From assembly GCA_025361335.1 (NCBI GenBank), contig JANYAK010000001.1:1-43973 (forward strand): a DNA stretch of 43,973 bases, in the 5' to 3' direction. A model generated the notes under the pieces. The model had not been told where the DNA came from. It saw only the letters and a list, made by a program, of their open reading frames with translations, and did not search any database. The translations under genes and the position numbers were made by a program. Source of the DNA: Coriobacteriia bacterium (GTDB taxonomy: Bacteria > Actinomycetota > Coriobacteriia > Anaerosomatales > PALSA-660). Of this stretch, positions 26,474 through 36,826 are shown piece after piece; the first letter of the stretch is position 1; the number at the start of each line of letters is the position of its first letter.

Positions 26474-26719
26474 GCCCGATCAGCGCCTTCCCGCCTCGCT
26501 CCTGGCCCCCATGAGAGCGGTGCCGATGTGGGCGGTGGATGACCGGCTGGACTGGCGGCGCGAGGTGTTCGCCGTGTGCGTGGAGGGCCGCGTGGGCGTC
26601 GTGGCGCGGTGTCCCGCGTCAAGGAATCGGGACACGCAACAACGCACAAGATATGGAAGCCAGCGGGGCATCGATCAGCCCCGCCGGGCAATGACGTGAC
26701 GCAGACATCGTCGAACGCG

Positions 26720-26756
26720 GCAGCCCCGGCCGCCTTCGCTAGGTGACCGGGGCTGC
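26720..26756 (-). terminator. Hairpin downstream of tRNA-Ser(CGA)
   Basis: Perfect 10-bp inverted repeat GCAGCCCCGG (26720-26729) and CCGGGGCTGC (26747-26756) with a 17-nt loop, 14 nt beyond the 3' end of the minus-strand serine tRNA. No T-run follows on the minus strand, so it may be a processing or Rho-assisted site rather than a classical terminator. Confidence 0.45.
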
Positions 26757-26769
26757 ATCCAGATCCTTC

Positions 26770-26862
26770 TGGCGGAGAGGCAGGGATTCGAACCCTGGAT
26801 ACGGGGGATACCCGCATAACGGTTTTCGAGACCGCCGCATTCAACCACTCTGCCACCTCTCC
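26770..26862 (-). tRNA. tRNA-Ser(CGA)
   Basis: On the minus strand the sequence begins GGAGAGGTGGCAGAGTGG and closes with CCTCTCC, discriminator G and an encoded CCA (26770-26772). The anticodon loop CTCGAAA gives CGA, reading UCG. A long variable arm (about TATGCGGGTATCCCCCGTA) and the TTCGAAT T-loop are typical of serine tRNAs. All seven acceptor pairs match. Confidence 0.96.
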
Positions 26863-26903
26863 GCAAGGTGGCGCGCCCGCATGCTGGCGGGCACGGCTCA
26901 CGC

Positions 26904-26933
26904 AGTATAGCGAGCGGGCGCTCGGGGCGGCAA
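26904..26933 (-). promoter_or_regulatory. Promoter of tRNA-Ser(CGA)
   Basis: Minus-strand -35 TTGCCG (26933-26928), an 18-nt spacer and -10 TATACT (26909-26904), 41 nt before the mature 5' end of the tRNA. The same TTGCC(G/C)...TATACT pair precedes the other minus-strand serine tRNA. Confidence 0.6.
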
Positions 26934-27028
26934 CATCAGCAGGCGTGCGGCGGCCCGTGTTGGCGGCCCCTCCGACGAGTTTCCTCTATGCTTCATCTCA
27001 GGGAGTTCCATGCTGAGACGGGGGCGAG

Positions 27029-27925
27029 ATGGGTTCTGTCATCGAGTTCGCACGGCGCAGGCCGGTCCTCACGAACGTGATCCTGTGGGTACTGGCGATC
27101 GTCATCACGCTGGCATGTGTGGCGTGGCAGGACACGACGGGGCCCACGTACCCCCTCAGCGGGACCGTGAGCACGGCCAAAGGGCCGGTCTCGTTCGAGT
27201 TCCTCCGTAGCGAGACTATCGGCACAGACCTCAAGGTGATGCTCGTGGAGCCGGTCCCGGCGGGCGTGACGGGCTACGTGAAGTTCCGCCGCTACACCTC
27301 GAACGAAGCGTGGAAGGAGCTCCCCCTCACGTCGGGCGAGTTCACATACTCGCGGCGCGGCAATGTCGAGACCCGCAAGGGCTTCGGCGCGGAACTGCCG
27401 TCACTCAAGGAGAGGGCGGGCAAGTACGAGTACTTCGTATACCTGGACGACGGTGCCGGGAAGCCGTTCTCCGTCACGGGCGGCAAGCCGATACTGGCCC
27501 GCTACAAGGGCGAGGTCCCGATGACGGTCCTGGCGATCCACATCCTCACGATCTTCCTGTCGATGGCATTCGCGGTGCGAACGACGCTCGAGGCGGCGAT
27601 CGACGGCACGTTCAAGTGGATGATCTGGGCGACCATAGTGTCGTTCGTCCTGGGCGCCTTCGTGCTCGGGCCGCTCGTCCAGTGGTACGCGTTCCGCGTG
27701 TGGTGGTCGGGCTTCCCGCTCGGCGGCGACTGGACCGACAACAAGGTCGTGGTCGAGCTGCTGGCGTGGCTGGTGGCCGCGGCCTTCAACCTGGGCAAGC
27801 GGCGGAACCGGTGGGTGGTGCTCGGCGCGGGCCTCGTCACGCTCGCCGTGTACTTCATCCCGCACAGCATCTTCGGGTCCGAGTACAACTACGGCGGCGG
27901 CAGGAGCCGGGGCACCGCGGGGTAG
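27029..27925 (+). CDS. Membrane protein of unknown function
   Basis: 298 residues. One N-terminal transmembrane helix (VILWVLAIVITLACVAW) is followed by an extracellular beta-rich domain of about 130 residues (YPLSGTVSTAKGPVSFEF, TDLKVMLVEPVPAGVTGYVKFRRY, YEYFVYLDDGAGKPF), then three or four helices (VLAIHILTIFLSMAFAV, WMIWATIVSFVLGAFVLGPL, VVELLAWLVAAAF, WVVLGAGLVTLAVYFI). The helix-beta-helices pattern is known from uncharacterised proteins in many phyla; I cannot name a function. ATG start with GGGGGCGAG directly upstream. It is flanked by two minus-strand tRNA genes and appears monocistronic. Confidence 0.78.
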   Translation: MGSVIEFARRRPVLTNVILWVLAIVITLACVAWQDTTGPTYPLSGTVSTAKGPVSFEFLRSETIGTDLKVMLVEPVPAGVTGYVKFRRYTSNEAWKELPLTSGEFTYSRRGNVETRKGFGAELPSLKERAGKYEYFVYLDDGAGKPFSVTGGKPILARYKGEVPMTVLAIHILTIFLSMAFAVRTTLEAAIDGTFKWMIWATIVSFVLGAFVLGPLVQWYAFRVWWSGFPLGGDWTDNKVVVELLAWLVAAAFNLGKRRNRWVVLGAGLVTLAVYFIPHSIFGSEYNYGGGRSRGTAG

Positions 27926-27965
27926 GCACGTCGGCATCGCGATCATCAGCCCCCCGGGCGAACAC

Positions 27966-27996
27966 GAAGGGCCCGCTCTTGGTGAGCGAGCCCTTC
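27966..27996 (-). terminator. Hairpin between the 27029-27925 gene and tRNA-Ser(GGA)
   Basis: 13-bp stem: GAAGGGCCCGCTC (27966-27978), loop TTGGT, GAGCGAGCCCTTC (27984-27996), with a single G-U wobble on one strand. It lies 10 nt beyond the 3' end of the minus-strand tRNA and 40 nt beyond the stop of the plus-strand gene, so it could end both transcripts. No long T-run follows in either direction. Confidence 0.6.
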
Positions 27997-28005
27997 GACT
28001 ATGCA

Positions 28006-28098
28006 TGGCGGAGAGTCAGGGATTCGAACCCTGGATACGGTTTAAGGCCGCATACACGATTTCCAGTCGTGCGCCTTCAGCCTCTCGGCCAACTCTCC
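28006..28098 (-). tRNA. tRNA-Ser(GGA)
   Basis: The minus-strand sequence opens GGAGAGTTGGCCGAGAGG and closes with ACTCTCC, discriminator G and an encoded CCA (28006-28008). The anticodon stem-loop CGACTGGAAATCG gives anticodon GGA, reading UCC and UCU. A long variable arm is present, as expected for serine. Confidence 0.96.
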
Positions 28099-28147
28099 CA
28101 AAGCGCCCTCTCGCGGCGGCCGTGGCCGGTCGCCGAGCGCAAGCGCG

Positions 28148-28176
28148 AGTATAGCGAGGCCGGTCCCGACGGGCAA
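28148..28176 (-). promoter_or_regulatory. Promoter of tRNA-Ser(GGA)
   Basis: Minus-strand -35 TTGCCC (28176-28171), a 17-nt spacer and -10 TATACT (28153-28148), about 50 nt before the tRNA 5' end. Confidence 0.6.
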
Positions 28177-28206
28177 CGCGACACAGCGGGCGCCCGCGCC
28201 CGACCG

Positions 28207-28437
28207 CTATGCCAGGTCGCGTACCTTCTGCGACGCCGCGGTGGCGAGGTCGGCGCCGACCACCATCCTGAGCTGGGTCGTGAGGTTCGACGCGATGTCG
28301 GTCAGATCGGCCCGCGTGATGGTGTCGGCGGTCTTTCCGATGCGACGCGCCTCGAGGTCCACGGACACCGACGCGAGCACGGTGCCCACGATCGGTCGCA
28401 GGGTCTCCTCGATCCGCTCGGCGAGCAGGTTAGGCAT
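28207..28437 (-). CDS. Small hypothetical helical protein
   Basis: 76 residues, predicted soluble and mostly alpha-helical (LLAERIEETLRPIVGTVLASVSVDLEAR, ADLTDIASNLTTQLRMVVG). No motif that I recognise. Its ATG lies inside the end of the upstream membrane-protein gene (8-nt overlap), so it is translated by coupling and probably works with that protein. Confidence 0.65.
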   Translation of the reverse strand: MPNLLAERIEETLRPIVGTVLASVSVDLEARRIGKTADTITRADLTDIASNLTTQLRMVVGADLATAASQKVRDLA

Positions 28438-28891
28438 CGCGCACCCCGACCGTGTCTTCGCCGGAGGCCTGCGCGCGCGCCAGGACCTCGGATGACGATG
28501 CGGCGTCGAGGAAGCGCTTGAGCGCCGCCCGAACCCGATAGAAGTACACGCACAGCAGGACCATCGTCGCGATTATGAGGACTTGTCCCCCGAGAAGGAC
28601 CTGGCTTGCGGCGGCGCCATCGTCCACGAAGCGGGCAGCCCATGAGGCGAGCACGGATGCCCCCATGCAGGAGCACGCCGCGACCACATACGAGATGTTT
28701 TCCGCCATCGCGGAGCCCGCGGCGACCCGGCTGAGGCCGAAGGCGATCACGAGCAGGGCGATCGCGACGAGCATGGTGGTCGCGCCGACCGCCCAGTCGA
28801 TGGCCCCGTATGCCCGCTCCTGGGCCAGCGCCACGGTGGGCACAGACCACGACAACAGGGCTGCCAAGACGGATGCGGTTCCGCGCGACAT
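28430..28891 (-). CDS. Small membrane protein of unknown function
   Basis: 153 residues with a signal-like N-terminus (ASVLAALLSWSVPTVALAQ), then three hydrophobic segments (ATTMLVAIALLVIAFGL, ISYVVAACSCMGASVLASW, VLLGGQVLIIATMVLLCVYFY) and a polar C-terminal tail. The arrangement is loosely like small pore or ATP-synthase-c-like proteins, but no family can be assigned. ATG start with GAGGAG 6 nt upstream; coupled to the small downstream gene by overlap. Confidence 0.7.
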   Translation of the reverse strand: MSRGTASVLAALLSWSVPTVALAQERAYGAIDWAVGATTMLVAIALLVIAFGLSRVAAGSAMAENISYVVAACSCMGASVLASWAARFVDDGAAASQVLLGGQVLIIATMVLLCVYFYRVRAALKRFLDAASSSEVLARAQASGEDTVGVRDA

Positions 28892-29004
28892 GCTCGTCTC
28901 CTCGTGTTGCGGGTCAGCGTTTCAGCGCGTCACCAGCGCGGCCGGCGATCGAAGGCGCCCACTACAGATATCGGTATCGAGTGTCTCTGCCTGAATGGCC
29001 GCGG

Positions 29005-29502
29005 TCAGATGCGGGGCGATCCCGCCGCGTCATCGGGCCCGAATCCACCGCCATCACGACGCAACCTCCCGAAGAACGCCCTGAGCAGGCTCCCGCACTC
29101 ATCGGACATGACTCCCGGCGTGACCTCGAAGCGATGGTTGAGCCTCTCGTCGTCCGAAAGGTCGTACAGCGTGCCCAACGCGCCGGCTTTCGGGTCCGAC
29201 GCCCCGTACACGCAACGGGCGACGCGGGCCTGGTGCATGGCGCCGGCGCACATGGGGCACGGCTCGAGCGTGACGTACACGGTGCAGTCCGACAACCGCC
29301 AGCGGTCCAGCCGCCGGGCGGCTTCCCGGATGGCGATCATCTCGGCGTGCGCCGTCGGGTCGCGATGCGTCTCGCGCAGGTTGTGGGCTCGCGCGACCAG
29401 ATCCCCGTCGCATACCACGACTGCGCCGATGGGAACCTCGCCCAACTCCGCGGCGGCGCGCGCCTCGTCCAGCGCCACGCGCATGTAGGTCTCGTCAGCC
29501 AT
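29005..29502 (-). CDS. tadA: tRNA(Arg) adenosine-34 deaminase TadA
   Basis: 165 residues of the zinc-dependent cytidine/adenosine deaminase fold. The catalytic H52-A-E54 (TAHAEM) and the zinc cysteines C82 and C85 (LEPCPMC) are in place, with PIGAVVV upstream. TadA converts A34 of tRNA-Arg(ACG) to inosine so that one tRNA reads CGU, CGC and CGA. Its substrate tRNA is encoded 400 nt away at 29899. No ribosome binding site precedes the ATG; instead a TATACT -10 box ends 6 nt before it, so the message is probably leaderless. Confidence 0.96.
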   Translation of the reverse strand: MADETYMRVALDEARAAAELGEVPIGAVVVCDGDLVARAHNLRETHRDPTAHAEMIAIREAARRLDRWRLSDCTVYVTLEPCPMCAGAMHQARVARCVYGASDPKAGALGTLYDLSDDERLNHRFEVTPGVMSDECGSLLRAFFGRLRRDGGGFGPDDAAGSPRI

Positions 29503-29508
29503 GCGCGC

Positions 29509-29518
29509 AGTATATACT
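29509..29518. promoter_or_regulatory. Palindromic double -10 element for tadA and tRNA-Ser(TGA)
   Basis: AGTATATACT is a perfect 10-nt palindrome. Read on the minus strand, TATACT (29514-29509) ends 6 nt before the tadA ATG. Read on the plus strand, TATACT (29513-29518) lies 20 nt before the mature tRNA-Ser(TGA) 5' end. One symmetrical sequence can therefore serve two divergent start sites. No strong -35 is seen in either direction. Confidence 0.55.
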
Positions 29519-29538
29519 TCCGTGGTGCGGCCGCCCGC

Positions 29539-29626
29539 GGAGGGGTGGCAGAGCGGTTGAATGCGGCGGTCTTGAAAACCGCTGGCCCGCAAGGGCTCGT
29601 GGGTTCGAATCCCACCCCCTCCGCCA
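29539..29626 (+). tRNA. tRNA-Ser(TGA)
   Basis: Acceptor GGAGGGG (29539-29545) pairs with CCCCTCC (29616-29622), followed by discriminator G and an encoded CCA. The anticodon loop TCTTGAAAA gives TGA, reading UCA (and UCG by wobble). The long variable arm TGGCCCGCAAGGGCTCG marks a serine tRNA. Confidence 0.96.
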
Positions 29627-29706
29627 GCCGCTCGCCCGGGGCGCGGCACCTCCCGAACCCCGCGCCGCCGTGCTAGAATCCTCCCGCGTCCGGATGGGGC
29701 GCCCAC

Positions 29707-29800
29707 GGAGAGTTGGCCGAGTCGGCTGAAGGCGCTCGCCTGCTAAGCGAGTAAAGGGCTTGAAGCCCTTTCCAGGGTTCGAATCCCTGACTCTCCGCCA
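29707..29800 (+). tRNA. tRNA-Ser(GCT)
   Basis: Acceptor GGAGAGT pairs with ACTCTCC, followed by G and an encoded CCA (29798-29800). Anticodon stem-loop CTCGCCTGCTAAGCGAG gives anticodon GCT, reading AGC and AGU. A long variable hairpin AAAGGGCTTGAAGCCCTTT is present. A TAGAAT box at 29674-29679 could be its -10 element. Confidence 0.96.
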
Positions 29801-29801
29801 T

Positions 29802-29831
29802 TTGACATCGATTTCCGAGGGTGGCTACGAT
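29802..29831 (+). promoter_or_regulatory. Promoter of tRNA-Arg(ACG)
   Basis: Consensus -35 TTGACA (29802-29807), an 18-nt spacer and -10 TACGAT (29826-29831), starting directly after the CCA of the preceding tRNA and about 67 nt before tRNA-Arg. Confidence 0.65.
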
Positions 29832-29898
29832 ACGCTAGCCTCGGCCCCGCCCGTGCGGCGGGACGGCATTGCGGCCCCGCACGATACGGACCGCGCAC

Positions 29899-29974
29899 GC
29901 GCCCTTAGCTCAGCGGATAGAGCGTCCGGCTACGAACCGGGAGGTCGCAGGTTCGAATCCTGCAGGGCGCACCA
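29899..29974 (+). tRNA. tRNA-Arg(ACG)
   Basis: Acceptor GCGCCCT pairs with AGGGCGC, discriminator A and an encoded CCA (29972-29974). The anticodon stem-loop CCGGCTACGAACCGG gives ACG, whose first base is the substrate of TadA (gene at 29005-29502). Standard short variable loop; 76 nt including CCA. Confidence 0.96.
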
Positions 29975-29987
29975 CGGTGATACAAGA

Positions 29988-30015
29988 GGCCGGAGAGGAC
30001 CCCTCTCCGGCCTTT
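29988..30015 (+). terminator. Rho-independent terminator after tRNA-Arg
   Basis: An 11-bp perfect stem, GGCCGGAGAGG (29988-29998) with CCTCTCCGGCC (30002-30012), a 3-nt loop and TTT after it. It starts 13 nt beyond the tRNA CCA. Confidence 0.85.
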
Positions 30016-30156
30016 GCGCGTCCTGACCGGATCACAGGAAGACGGAACGCCCCGCCAGCCCGCGTCGGCGACCGCACCGCCGACGCTCGTTGACGCTCGG
30101 TGCGGCACCGACGATAGTTGCGCCTAGACGCACCAGCGTACCGACGGGAGACGTCC

Positions 30157-30729
30157 ATGCGAACGGTCATCGGCGTCATGGGTTCCGGTGAGAGCGCCGA
30201 CAAGGCATTGCTCGCGCTCGCACGCGACCTGGGCGCTGCGATTGCCGCCGAGGGGTGGGTCCTCCTTAACGGCGGACGAAGCACCGGCGTCATGGACGCG
30301 AGCGCCGTGGGAGCCCGCAACAAGGGGGGCTTCGTGATCGGAGTCCTACCGGATGAGGGGACCGCGGCGGCGTCGCGGCACCTGGACGTCGCGATCCGGA
30401 CCGGGATGGGCGACGGCCGCAACTGGATCAACGTGCTGTCGTCCGATGTCGTCATCGCCATGCGCGGAGCCGCGGGAACCCTGTCCGAGGTGGCACTCGC
30501 GCTGAAGGCCGGGCGCACCGTCATCGCTCTGGACTTCGAACTCGGCGAGGCGTTCGACCGCTACTGCCGCGTCGGCAAGCTGCAGCGCGCCGCCACCGTC
30601 GAGGAGGCGATCGCCTTGACCAGGAAGGCGCTGCGGCAGCGCGTCACGGGTCAGGCGACTGCGGCGACCACGCCGCCGGGCAGCCGACCGGGCGGGGACG
30701 GTCGCCGCGCCGGTTCCGAGGCCCCCTGA
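30157..30729 (+). CDS. LOG/TIGR00725-like Rossmann-fold protein
   Basis: 190 residues from an ATG with GGGAG 7 nt upstream. The fold resembles the lysine-decarboxylase-like/SLOG family: MRTVIGVMGSGESA at the start, LLNGGRSTGVMDASAVGA in the middle, then VVIAMRGAAGTLSEVALALKAGR near the end of the core. The exact PGGxGTxxE motif of cytokinin-activating LOG enzymes is changed to RGAAGTLSE. The family probably binds nucleotides or related small molecules; the substrate is unknown. Its stop is 1 nt before the SDR gene, so the two are co-translated. Confidence 0.83.
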   Translation: MRTVIGVMGSGESADKALLALARDLGAAIAAEGWVLLNGGRSTGVMDASAVGARNKGGFVIGVLPDEGTAAASRHLDVAIRTGMGDGRNWINVLSSDVVIAMRGAAGTLSEVALALKAGRTVIALDFELGEAFDRYCRVGKLQRAATVEEAIALTRKALRQRVTGQATAATTPPGSRPGGDGRRAGSEAP

Positions 30730-30730
30730 C

Positions 30731-31555
30731 ATGGCCGACCGGCTGGACGGAAAGGTGGTCGTCGTCACCGGCTCGACCCGCGGCATCGGTCGAGCCATGG
30801 CCGAGGCGTGCGCCGACGCGGGCGCGACCGTGGTGGTGAGCTCGCGGACGGCGGCGGCGGTCGATGCGACCGTTCAAGCGCTTCACGACCGGGGCGCGAA
30901 AGCGACCGGCGTCGTCTGCGACGTGGCCGTGGACGCCGACATCGCCCGGCTTCTGGAACACGCCGTGGGCGCCCACGGGCGCGTGGATGTCTGGGTGAAC
31001 AACGCGGGGATCTCGCTCGGGATGCGCCGGCACGTGGACACCACGCCGGATGAGATGCGCAGGATCGTGGACGTGAACCTTCTCGGCACGATGGTGGCTT
31101 CACGGCTCCTCATCCCCTACTTCGTCGGCCGTGGCGGAGGGGTGCTCATCAATGTGTCCGGCAGAGGAGGCCGCGGCGACGCCGCCTCGTTCACCGCCGC
31201 GTACGCGGCCACCAAGGCGGCGGTGATGGTGTTCACCAAGAGTCTCGCTGAGGAGCACAAGGCCGATCCCGTCTCCATCCTCGTATTCATGCCGGGGATG
31301 GTGGACACCGACTTCTACGGTGAGTCCATGGAGGTCAGCCCCGATCTGGCGGGGGTGGCGAGCAATGTCCGGGTCGTCCTCGATGCCATCGGGACGCCCA
31401 TCACCCTCGTGGGACCGAAGCTTGTCGAGGCGGCATGCACGCCTCCCGGCACCGGCAGCGGCAAGGTCGTGAGCGCCAGCCCGGGCGGCCGGATGATGCT
31501 GGGAGGATTCAAGCTCATGTGGGCCAGGATCACCGGCCGCATGAAGCCGATGTAG
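30731..31555 (+). CDS. Short-chain dehydrogenase/reductase
   Basis: 274 residues of the classical SDR type. The cofactor motif is TGSTRGIG (13-20), followed by NNAG (90-93) and the catalytic S143 with Y158-x3-K162 (YAATK). The SSRT segment after the second strand suggests NADP(H) preference. After the catalytic region come PGMVDTDFYG and a C-terminal extension with a hydrophobic end. Substrate unknown. It is directly downstream of the LOG-like gene. Confidence 0.9.
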   Translation: MADRLDGKVVVVTGSTRGIGRAMAEACADAGATVVVSSRTAAAVDATVQALHDRGAKATGVVCDVAVDADIARLLEHAVGAHGRVDVWVNNAGISLGMRRHVDTTPDEMRRIVDVNLLGTMVASRLLIPYFVGRGGGVLINVSGRGGRGDAASFTAAYAATKAAVMVFTKSLAEEHKADPVSILVFMPGMVDTDFYGESMEVSPDLAGVASNVRVVLDAIGTPITLVGPKLVEAACTPPGTGSGKVVSASPGGRMMLGGFKLMWARITGRMKPM

Positions 31556-31606
31556 GGACGCCGGCGCGCCTCGATTCGGGACCTCGGAACGAACAGAAGG
31601 GGCTCT

Positions 31607-33466
31607 ATGACGCACGACGACGACGGGAGAACACCACGAGGCGGCGGGCCCGTTCCCAGCCCCGCGCGTCGCGTGGCCTCCCGCCGAGGGGAGCCGCCGG
31701 CTTACGTCTCGCCTTACGCGAGATCGGGAGGCTCTCACGTCGGGCCCGGCCACGCCCCGCCCCGGGCGCAGGCCCGCTCATCACAGCGGGGCGGAGGCCC
31801 GGCCGGTCGCGCCGGGAGCGCGCGGTACCTCGGCGGTCGCGCCACCATTCAGACCCTCGGCCGCAAGCGGCGCTCACGAACGCCGCTGGTCCTGTGTTTG
31901 GCGCTCCTCTTGGCGGGCGGTGCGGCCGGCGGCTGGTGGCTGATGAGCCGGCCCGCATCGGTCCTCCTCTCGGCCAGCCCCGACGACGCCCGCATCACCG
32001 TTCGGGGCGCCCGGTCCGACGACAGCGGCGGGTTTCCCGGCTCGGCCTCGGGGACGGGCACCTTGGAAGTCGGCCGGCTCCAGCCGGGCACATACCGCCT
32101 GACCATCGAACGGGCGGGCTTCGTCTCGACCAAGGCATCCGTCCGTCTCACGAACGGCGGGCTTCTCGAGAAGCGCTACACGCTCGAGCCGCTCCCCTTC
32201 CAGATGTCGTTCACGTCGCACCCGGCCGGCGCCGTCGTGAGCCTGACCCGCGGCGGCGGCGCGCCACTGACGGGGATCACCCCCTGCACGCTCACTTTCC
32301 CTGCCGGGCGCGTCGCGGTCGCGCTGACGAAGACCGGCTTCAACCGGTTCGACAAGGCCGTGTTCCTCGACAGCGCGGCGGCCTTCGACTTCGCGCTCGA
32401 CCCGGAGGGCCAGTTGGTCCACGGCGTCGGAATGGTCGCCTGCGCGGGCGCCCCCAAGGGCGTCGCTCTGACTCCCAACGGCCGCGAGGCGTGGTCGGCG
32501 ATTCTCAACGGGCCTCCGTCCATCCAGATCTGCGACCCGGGCACCGGGCGACTCACCGGATCCATCGACTTGGGGAAGTCCGGCGCCGTCGAGGTCATCT
32601 TCAACCGCGCCGGGACGCGCGCGTATGCGAGCCAGATGGAGACGAAGCTGCACGAGACGTCCCGCGTCTTCGAGATCGACGTCGCGACCCGTGCCGTCCT
32701 GCGAAGCATCGACACGGCGAGCACCATGACGAAGGTCATCGCGCTCTCCCCGGACGAGAAGACTCTGTACACCGCCAACTGGGCCGGCAACGACGTCTCC
32801 GTCATCGACCTGTCCACGGGCCGCGTGCGCGACCGGATCCCGGTGGCCAAGACCCCCCGCGGGTTGTGGCCCACGGCCGACGGGAAGTCGCTCTACGTTG
32901 CCGGATTCGACGACGGCGACCTCGAGCGGATAGACGTGAGCACGGGGCGCGTCACGCGCCTGTTCCAGAGCCACGGGGCGATGCGCCATCTGGTCGCCGA
33001 CGAGAAGCGCGGCCTGCTGTACACGTCGGACATGGGCAAGGACGTCGTGTGGGTCCTGGACATGAAGACCGACAAGGTGACGAAGCTCTGTTCCACCGAC
33101 CACAAGCCGAACACCATCGACCTGTCCCCGGACGGGCGAGTCCTGTTCGTCTCCAACAGGGGGGCGAACAACCCGAGAAGCTACTACCTGCCGGGGTACG
33201 AGTGGGGGTCGATCCTGCTGTACGACACGGCCACGGGCAAGCCGCTGGACGCCATCGTGGGCGGGAACCAGTGCACCGCCCTCGATGTGAGCGCCGACGG
33301 AGGGACGCTGGTGTTCTCCGACTTCCTGGACGACCGTCTGCGCGTGTATCGGGTCCCGTCCTACGCCGTCCTCGCGAAGGGCGGCGGTGGGCGATACGCC
33401 GCCCATTTCGCCGACATCAAGAAGGCGACGCCCGGCCGCGCCAAGTCGACCGGGACGGCCGACTGA
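31607..33466 (+). CDS. Membrane-anchored PEGA and YVTN-type beta-propeller protein
   Basis: 619 residues from an ATG with AAGGGG close upstream. A low-complexity Arg/Gly/Pro-rich cytoplasmic segment of about 90 residues precedes one transmembrane helix (LVLCLALLLAGGAAGGWWL, about 94-112). Outside lie two PEGA-like beta domains: LQPGTYRLTIERAGFVSTKASV, then SHPAGAVVSLTRGGGAPLTGITPC. A propeller with at least five YVTN-type blades follows (for example KTLYTANWAGNDVSVIDLSTGRV and KSLYVAGFDDGDLERIDVSTGRV). Such proteins are surface scaffolds or cell-wall-binding sensors. The last base of its stop is the first base of the esterase ATG. Confidence 0.85.
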   Translation: MTHDDDGRTPRGGGPVPSPARRVASRRGEPPAYVSPYARSGGSHVGPGHAPPRAQARSSQRGGGPAGRAGSARYLGGRATIQTLGRKRRSRTPLVLCLALLLAGGAAGGWWLMSRPASVLLSASPDDARITVRGARSDDSGGFPGSASGTGTLEVGRLQPGTYRLTIERAGFVSTKASVRLTNGGLLEKRYTLEPLPFQMSFTSHPAGAVVSLTRGGGAPLTGITPCTLTFPAGRVAVALTKTGFNRFDKAVFLDSAAAFDFALDPEGQLVHGVGMVACAGAPKGVALTPNGREAWSAILNGPPSIQICDPGTGRLTGSIDLGKSGAVEVIFNRAGTRAYASQMETKLHETSRVFEIDVATRAVLRSIDTASTMTKVIALSPDEKTLYTANWAGNDVSVIDLSTGRVRDRIPVAKTPRGLWPTADGKSLYVAGFDDGDLERIDVSTGRVTRLFQSHGAMRHLVADEKRGLLYTSDMGKDVVWVLDMKTDKVTKLCSTDHKPNTIDLSPDGRVLFVSNRGANNPRSYYLPGYEWGSILLYDTATGKPLDAIVGGNQCTALDVSADGGTLVFSDFLDDRLRVYRVPSYAVLAKGGGGRYAAHFADIKKATPGRAKSTGTAD

Positions 33467-34296
33467 TGCTGGCCGAGGGAAGGCATTGGATCGAGCACGT
33501 GCCGGCGCACCACCGCGGGCCGTTGCCGGTCGTGCTCATGCTGCACGGAGCGGGGGGACACGCGCGCAACGCCCTGAAGCAGTCGGCGCTCGCGCGTCAC
33601 GCGGACGAGCGCGGGTTCCTCGCGGTAGCCGCGGACGGCACCCGGCCGCGGCCCGGCTCCCCCGCCAAGTTCCTCACCAACCCCCAGATGTGGAACGACG
33701 GCTCGGGCAGACGGCACGGCGCGGCCAGCGACGTGGATGACGTGGGATTCCTGGCCGAGGTCCTCGACCGCATCGCGCAGCGCCACAAAGTCGATGCGTC
33801 GCGCGTGTACGCGATGGGCTTCTCGAACGGCGCCTCGATGGCGCTGCGGCTCGCGGCGGAACTGCCGGACCGCATCGCCGCTGTCGCCCAGGATGCGGGC
33901 CACGCATTCGTCGCGCCTCGGCCCGGCTCGCGGCCCATACCGACCATCGGCGTGCTGGGATCCGTCGACCCGCTCGTGCCGCCCGCCGGCGGCCGCGTGC
34001 TCCTCCCGTGGGGCGGCACGCTGCAGCAGCAGCCGTATCTGAAGAACATGTCGTGGTGGGCAGGCGCCAACGGCTGCGACCCGGCGCCGCACAGCGAAGC
34101 CGCCGCACCGGGAGTGGAACGCCTGCGATGGACCGGATCGGGCGACGCCGAGGTGGTGCTCTACGTGGTGAAGGGGGCGGGCCACGTATGGCCGGGCGGC
34201 GAAGGCTCGATGCCCGAACTGCTCGTCGGCTCGGACCCGGGCACGTTCGATGCCAGCGCCGTCATGCTCGACTTCCTGCTCGGCCGGTCTCTGTAG
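33466..34296 (+). CDS. PHB-depolymerase/LpqC-like esterase
   Basis: 276 residues of the alpha/beta-hydrolase family, starting at the ATG that overlaps the preceding stop (TGATG). Oxyanion motif HGAGGHARNA lies near 27, the nucleophile S120 in GFSNGAS, the acid D168 in GSVDPLVPP and H240 in GAGHVWPGG. The family includes poly-3-hydroxybutyrate depolymerases and feruloyl/acetyl-xylan esterases. No signal peptide is visible, unlike most secreted members, so it may act inside the cell. A frame open further upstream is excluded because it overlaps the propeller gene throughout. Confidence 0.88.
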   Translation: MLAEGRHWIEHVPAHHRGPLPVVLMLHGAGGHARNALKQSALARHADERGFLAVAADGTRPRPGSPAKFLTNPQMWNDGSGRRHGAASDVDDVGFLAEVLDRIAQRHKVDASRVYAMGFSNGASMALRLAAELPDRIAAVAQDAGHAFVAPRPGSRPIPTIGVLGSVDPLVPPAGGRVLLPWGGTLQQQPYLKNMSWWAGANGCDPAPHSEAAAPGVERLRWTGSGDAEVVLYVVKGAGHVWPGGEGSMPELLVGSDPGTFDASAVMLDFLLGRSL

Positions 34297-34299
34297 CCT

Positions 34300-36735
<2,436 letters not shown>

Positions 36736-36826
36736 CGGTCGCTCCACAAGGTAGGGCGGAAAGACATCGCCTACCTATGTACCCCGCGAAGCGGCGTGAC
36801 GCCGGCACGGCTCCTTGGCCGGTGCC

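Noticed and set aside
31435-34296. A 953-codon open frame running through the propeller gene into the esterase
   Set aside because: Only the last 276 codons (from 33466) have protein-like content with a catalytic triad; the rest is an Arg/Pro-rich alternate frame of the propeller gene.
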